A DNA stretch of 18,866 bases. Source: Pseudoneurospora amorphoporcata (lineage: Eukaryota > Ascomycota > Sordariomycetes > Sordariales > Sordariaceae). The position numbers and the translations under genes are program-made. The DNA lies in NCBI GenBank assembly GCA_033297205.1, contig MU859424.1, forward strand, positions 1 through 18,866. Direction: 5' to 3'. The number at the start of each line of letters is the position of its first letter. The first letter of the stretch is position 1. The notes under the pieces are model-generated. The model did not search any database. It saw nothing but the letters and a program-made list of their open reading frames with translations, and was not told the DNA's origin. Shown one piece after another: positions 16,712-18,866 of the stretch.

Positions 16712-18332
16712 ATGCCCTATATCACGGAAGGAGAGCCCAAACCTATCGGTTCATATCCGGACTCAGGCATCGATGTTCTCATCGTAGGGACTGGCCTGGC
16801 CGGCCTGACGGCAGCGATTGAGTGCCGTCGTAAGGGCCACAAGGTTCGTATCCTAGAGAAATGTCCGGACATCAACACCCAAGGTTAGTGTATTCTCTCT
16901 AAACAACTCACAATTCAATAGTCAACGCTAGCTAACACATCCTTGGTCAGGCGACATGTACTTCATGGGTCTGTCTGCCACCAAATTCTTCAAGCACTGG
17001 CCTGAGATGGCCAAGGAGTTCGACGGGATTTCTCTCCACAATGCCTGGATTGAGACCTACAAGCACGAGGGAGAATTGGTAATCCCGCCCATCAGAGTAT
17101 CTGAGCGACTCCGGGAAGCTGGACTTGATCCTGATACTCCTCCTGGGCTGTTTCAGATGCGTCCGCTCGTTTACCGGATGTACATTCGTCAGGTGGAGCG
17201 ACTCGGAGTCCCAATTACTTTCAACAAGAAAGTAGTCGATTATTGGGAGGACGTGCAGGCCGGAAAGGGCGGAGTCATCACCGAGGACGACGAGAGATAC
17301 GAAGCGGATATAGTGATTGCGGCCGATGGGGTTGGATCAAAGGCGCAAAAGCTGGTCGGAGGTCAGGTTAGGGCGATGAAGTCTGGCAGGGCTATGTGGC
17401 GTGCGGCTTTTGACATCAAGTACCTTGACAAGAAGCCTGAGATCAAGGAGTTCTTCAGCATGTACACTCCAAAGGGCGGTGAAAAGCCAGAGCCCATTGT
17501 TCGTACCTGGCTTGGGTAGGTGCGGCCCATACACGTCTTGTCTGCGGACTGTTGAAGTATGTCAAGAACTAACCTTGGAGACAGACCGGGAGCTTACGCC
17601 ATGAGTCTTACTCGTCCAGAGACCATCATTTGGATCATGAACCACGACGTTACGGGTTCCGAGAAGGAGTCTTGGACGCACACGGTTGAGGCTGACGACG
17701 TGTTAAAGAACATGGACAACAAAATTTCGAAGCCATGGGCGTTCGAGTTCAAGGAGTTGGTCAAGCTAACTCCGCCCAAGACCATCATCAACTTTGAGCT
17801 CTTTTGGCGCAATCCTCAGCCGAAATGGGCATCTCCGGGTGCTCGTGTTGTCAACATTGGTGACGCCGCCCACTCGTTCTTGCCAGCTTCTGGAAATGGG
17901 GCAACCCAAGCGATCGAAGATGCTGTCAGCCTGGCAGCGTGTCTGCAGATCGGTGGAAGGGAGAAGGTGCCGCAGTCAGTACGCGCCCATGTGAGGATGC
18001 GCTTCATTCGCAACGCATGCGCTCAGAAGCTGGGGTTCAGCAATGCCGAGCTGTTGCAAGACACCGACTGGAAGCACGCGCGGATAGACCCTCGCCAGGC
18101 CCAGCCCAGGATGCCCAAATGGGTCTGGCAACACGATCCGGAGCAGTATGCGTACGAGGTGTACGATCACGTGGTGGAAAGCATGAAGAAGGGGATTCCG
18201 TTCGACAAGGATTTTGACATGCCACTCAACTATCCGCCCGGGTACACGTACGAGCCGTGGAAGATTGAGGATATCAGGGACGCCCTGCGCGCGGGAAGGA
18301 AGGTCGAGCTGGGTGCTGGAGATTGGGACTAG
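16712..18332 (+). CDS. FAD-dependent aromatic monooxygenase (salicylate-hydroxylase-like), 494 aa, three exons
   Basis: Exons are 16712-16883, 16951-17515 and 17585-18332. Intron 1 (67 bp) has donor GTTAGT, a GCTAAC branch and acceptor TGGTCAG. Intron 2 (69 bp) has donor GTAGGT, an ACTAAC branch and acceptor GAGACAG. Splicing restores NTQGDMYF and TWLGPGAYAM. The class A flavoprotein motifs are all present: the FAD Rossmann loop VGTGLAGL (25-32) with acidic Glu49 at the end of the second strand, the DG motif IVIAADGVGSKA (~178-189) and the GD motif NIGDAAHSFLP (~336-346) followed by GNGATQAIEDA. These enzymes use NAD(P)H and O2 to hydroxylate aromatic substrates. Length (494) is a little above the usual 400-450, owing to a C-terminal part rich in Trp/Pro/Tyr (~400-494). 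Substrate cannot be assigned. Its start context CTCAACATGC is good. Confidence 0.93.
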
Positions 18333-18769
18333 ATCAGTCAGTTGTTAGCATCACCATGTCGCACATGAAGCAACAATGTCCACAATTACTCTCGCTACAA
18401 GAACCCACCATCGTTGGCCGTCTGATACGCACTTGGCTTAGATTGGAATATTATCATCAGTTGACTTGTAACATGTGGACCAAATTGAAAGAAGTGACGA
18501 CACCTCTCGCTGACCGTATTGAGGTACTGTTGTAACGGGCTATGGTAGCTGGTGGTAACAAAGTGTGTTGCTGTCTTCGGTTGCGATGCGAAGTTCGCAC
18601 TAGGATGGTACATGGCGAGTCGTGGATATTCGCAAAGAAGGATGGCGCTCGAGAAGGCGAGGTGGACGGAAACATGGCCGAATTTGTCCTTCTTCCGCTG
18701 GATGTTGGTGTTGAATGACCTTGGAAGGGCTGTTTGTAGGGGCGGAAATCAAGGGAATGCCAGTCTGGG

Positions 18770-18815
<46 letters not shown>

Positions 18816-18866
18816 AAATAAAATAAAAAAAATTTTTAATGTGGGTGGAAGGTAACAACGGGGCGT
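18333..18866. other. 3' flank of the monooxygenase gene and right window edge
   Basis: The first part should be the 3' UTR of the FAD monooxygenase. Open frames on both strands are short or arise from translating the A/T tract, and resemble no family. A long poly(A) tract lies at 18770-18813. Confidence 0.5.
18770..18838 (+). repeat. poly(A) tract followed by AAAAT units
   Basis: A run of 44 A (18770-18813) passes into TAAAATAAAATAAAAAAAA, then TTTTTAAT. It may be a retroposon tail on the plus strand or a microsatellite grown by slippage. The exact length is likely to be unreliable in an assembly. Confidence 0.85.

Noticed and set aside
1..18866. CRISPR array, 5S rRNA or further tRNA genes
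   Set aside because: No repeat-spacer array was seen, and apart from the tRNA-Pro at 14380-14471 no T-arm signature outside coding sequence was found; the GGTTCGA-like stretch near 10538 is inside the P450 gene.

Overview
The window is nuclear DNA from a filamentous ascomycete (Pezizomycotina), most likely a Sordariomycete. The evidence is short 56-117 bp introns with GT(A/T)(A/T)GT-type donors and CTRAY branch sites, CA-rich 5' leaders, a tRNA-Pro(AGG) with a 20-nt intron after position 37, many TAGGTAGGTAC/TACCTACCTA motifs, and gene families typical of these fungi. The genus cannot be fixed from sequence alone.

Layout from left to right: a possible minus-strand coding start running off the left edge (1-306); a gene-poor stretch with a cluster of palindromes (1065-1194); a two-exon small secreted cysteine-rich protein (complement 1621-2067); an intronless NmrA-like NAD(P)-binding protein (complement 3014-4051); divergent to it, a long intronless NTF2-like-fold protein with a low-complexity insertion (5088-7193); a two-exon DUF1772/anthrone-oxygenase-like membrane protein (complement 7887-8560); a three-exon cytochrome P450 (complement 9928-11894); about 4.8 kb without a convincing protein gene (11895-16711), holding the tRNA (complement 14380-14471), an orphan promoter and leader (14758-14881) and an intact MITE with 50-bp inverted ends (15374-15697); a three-exon FAD-dependent monooxygenase (16712-18332); and a 44-nt poly(A) tract near the right edge.

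Exon structures were worked out by hand from splice signals, reading frame and family motifs. Three redox or oxygenation-type genes (DUF1772, P450, FAD monooxygenase) plus an NmrA-like protein lie within 15 kb. This resembles tailoring genes of a secondary-metabolism locus, but no polyketide synthase, NRPS, terpene cyclase, Zn2Cys6 regulator or transporter lies in the window, so a shared pathway is only a hypothesis. The best leads are the P450 with a phenylalanine in place of the I-helix acid and a ~110-residue tail, the NTF2-like protein split by a ~170-residue acidic insert, the 37-bp tandem duplication carrying CGG-N2-CCG upstream of the FAD monooxygenase, the MITE, and the promoter that has no gene after it.
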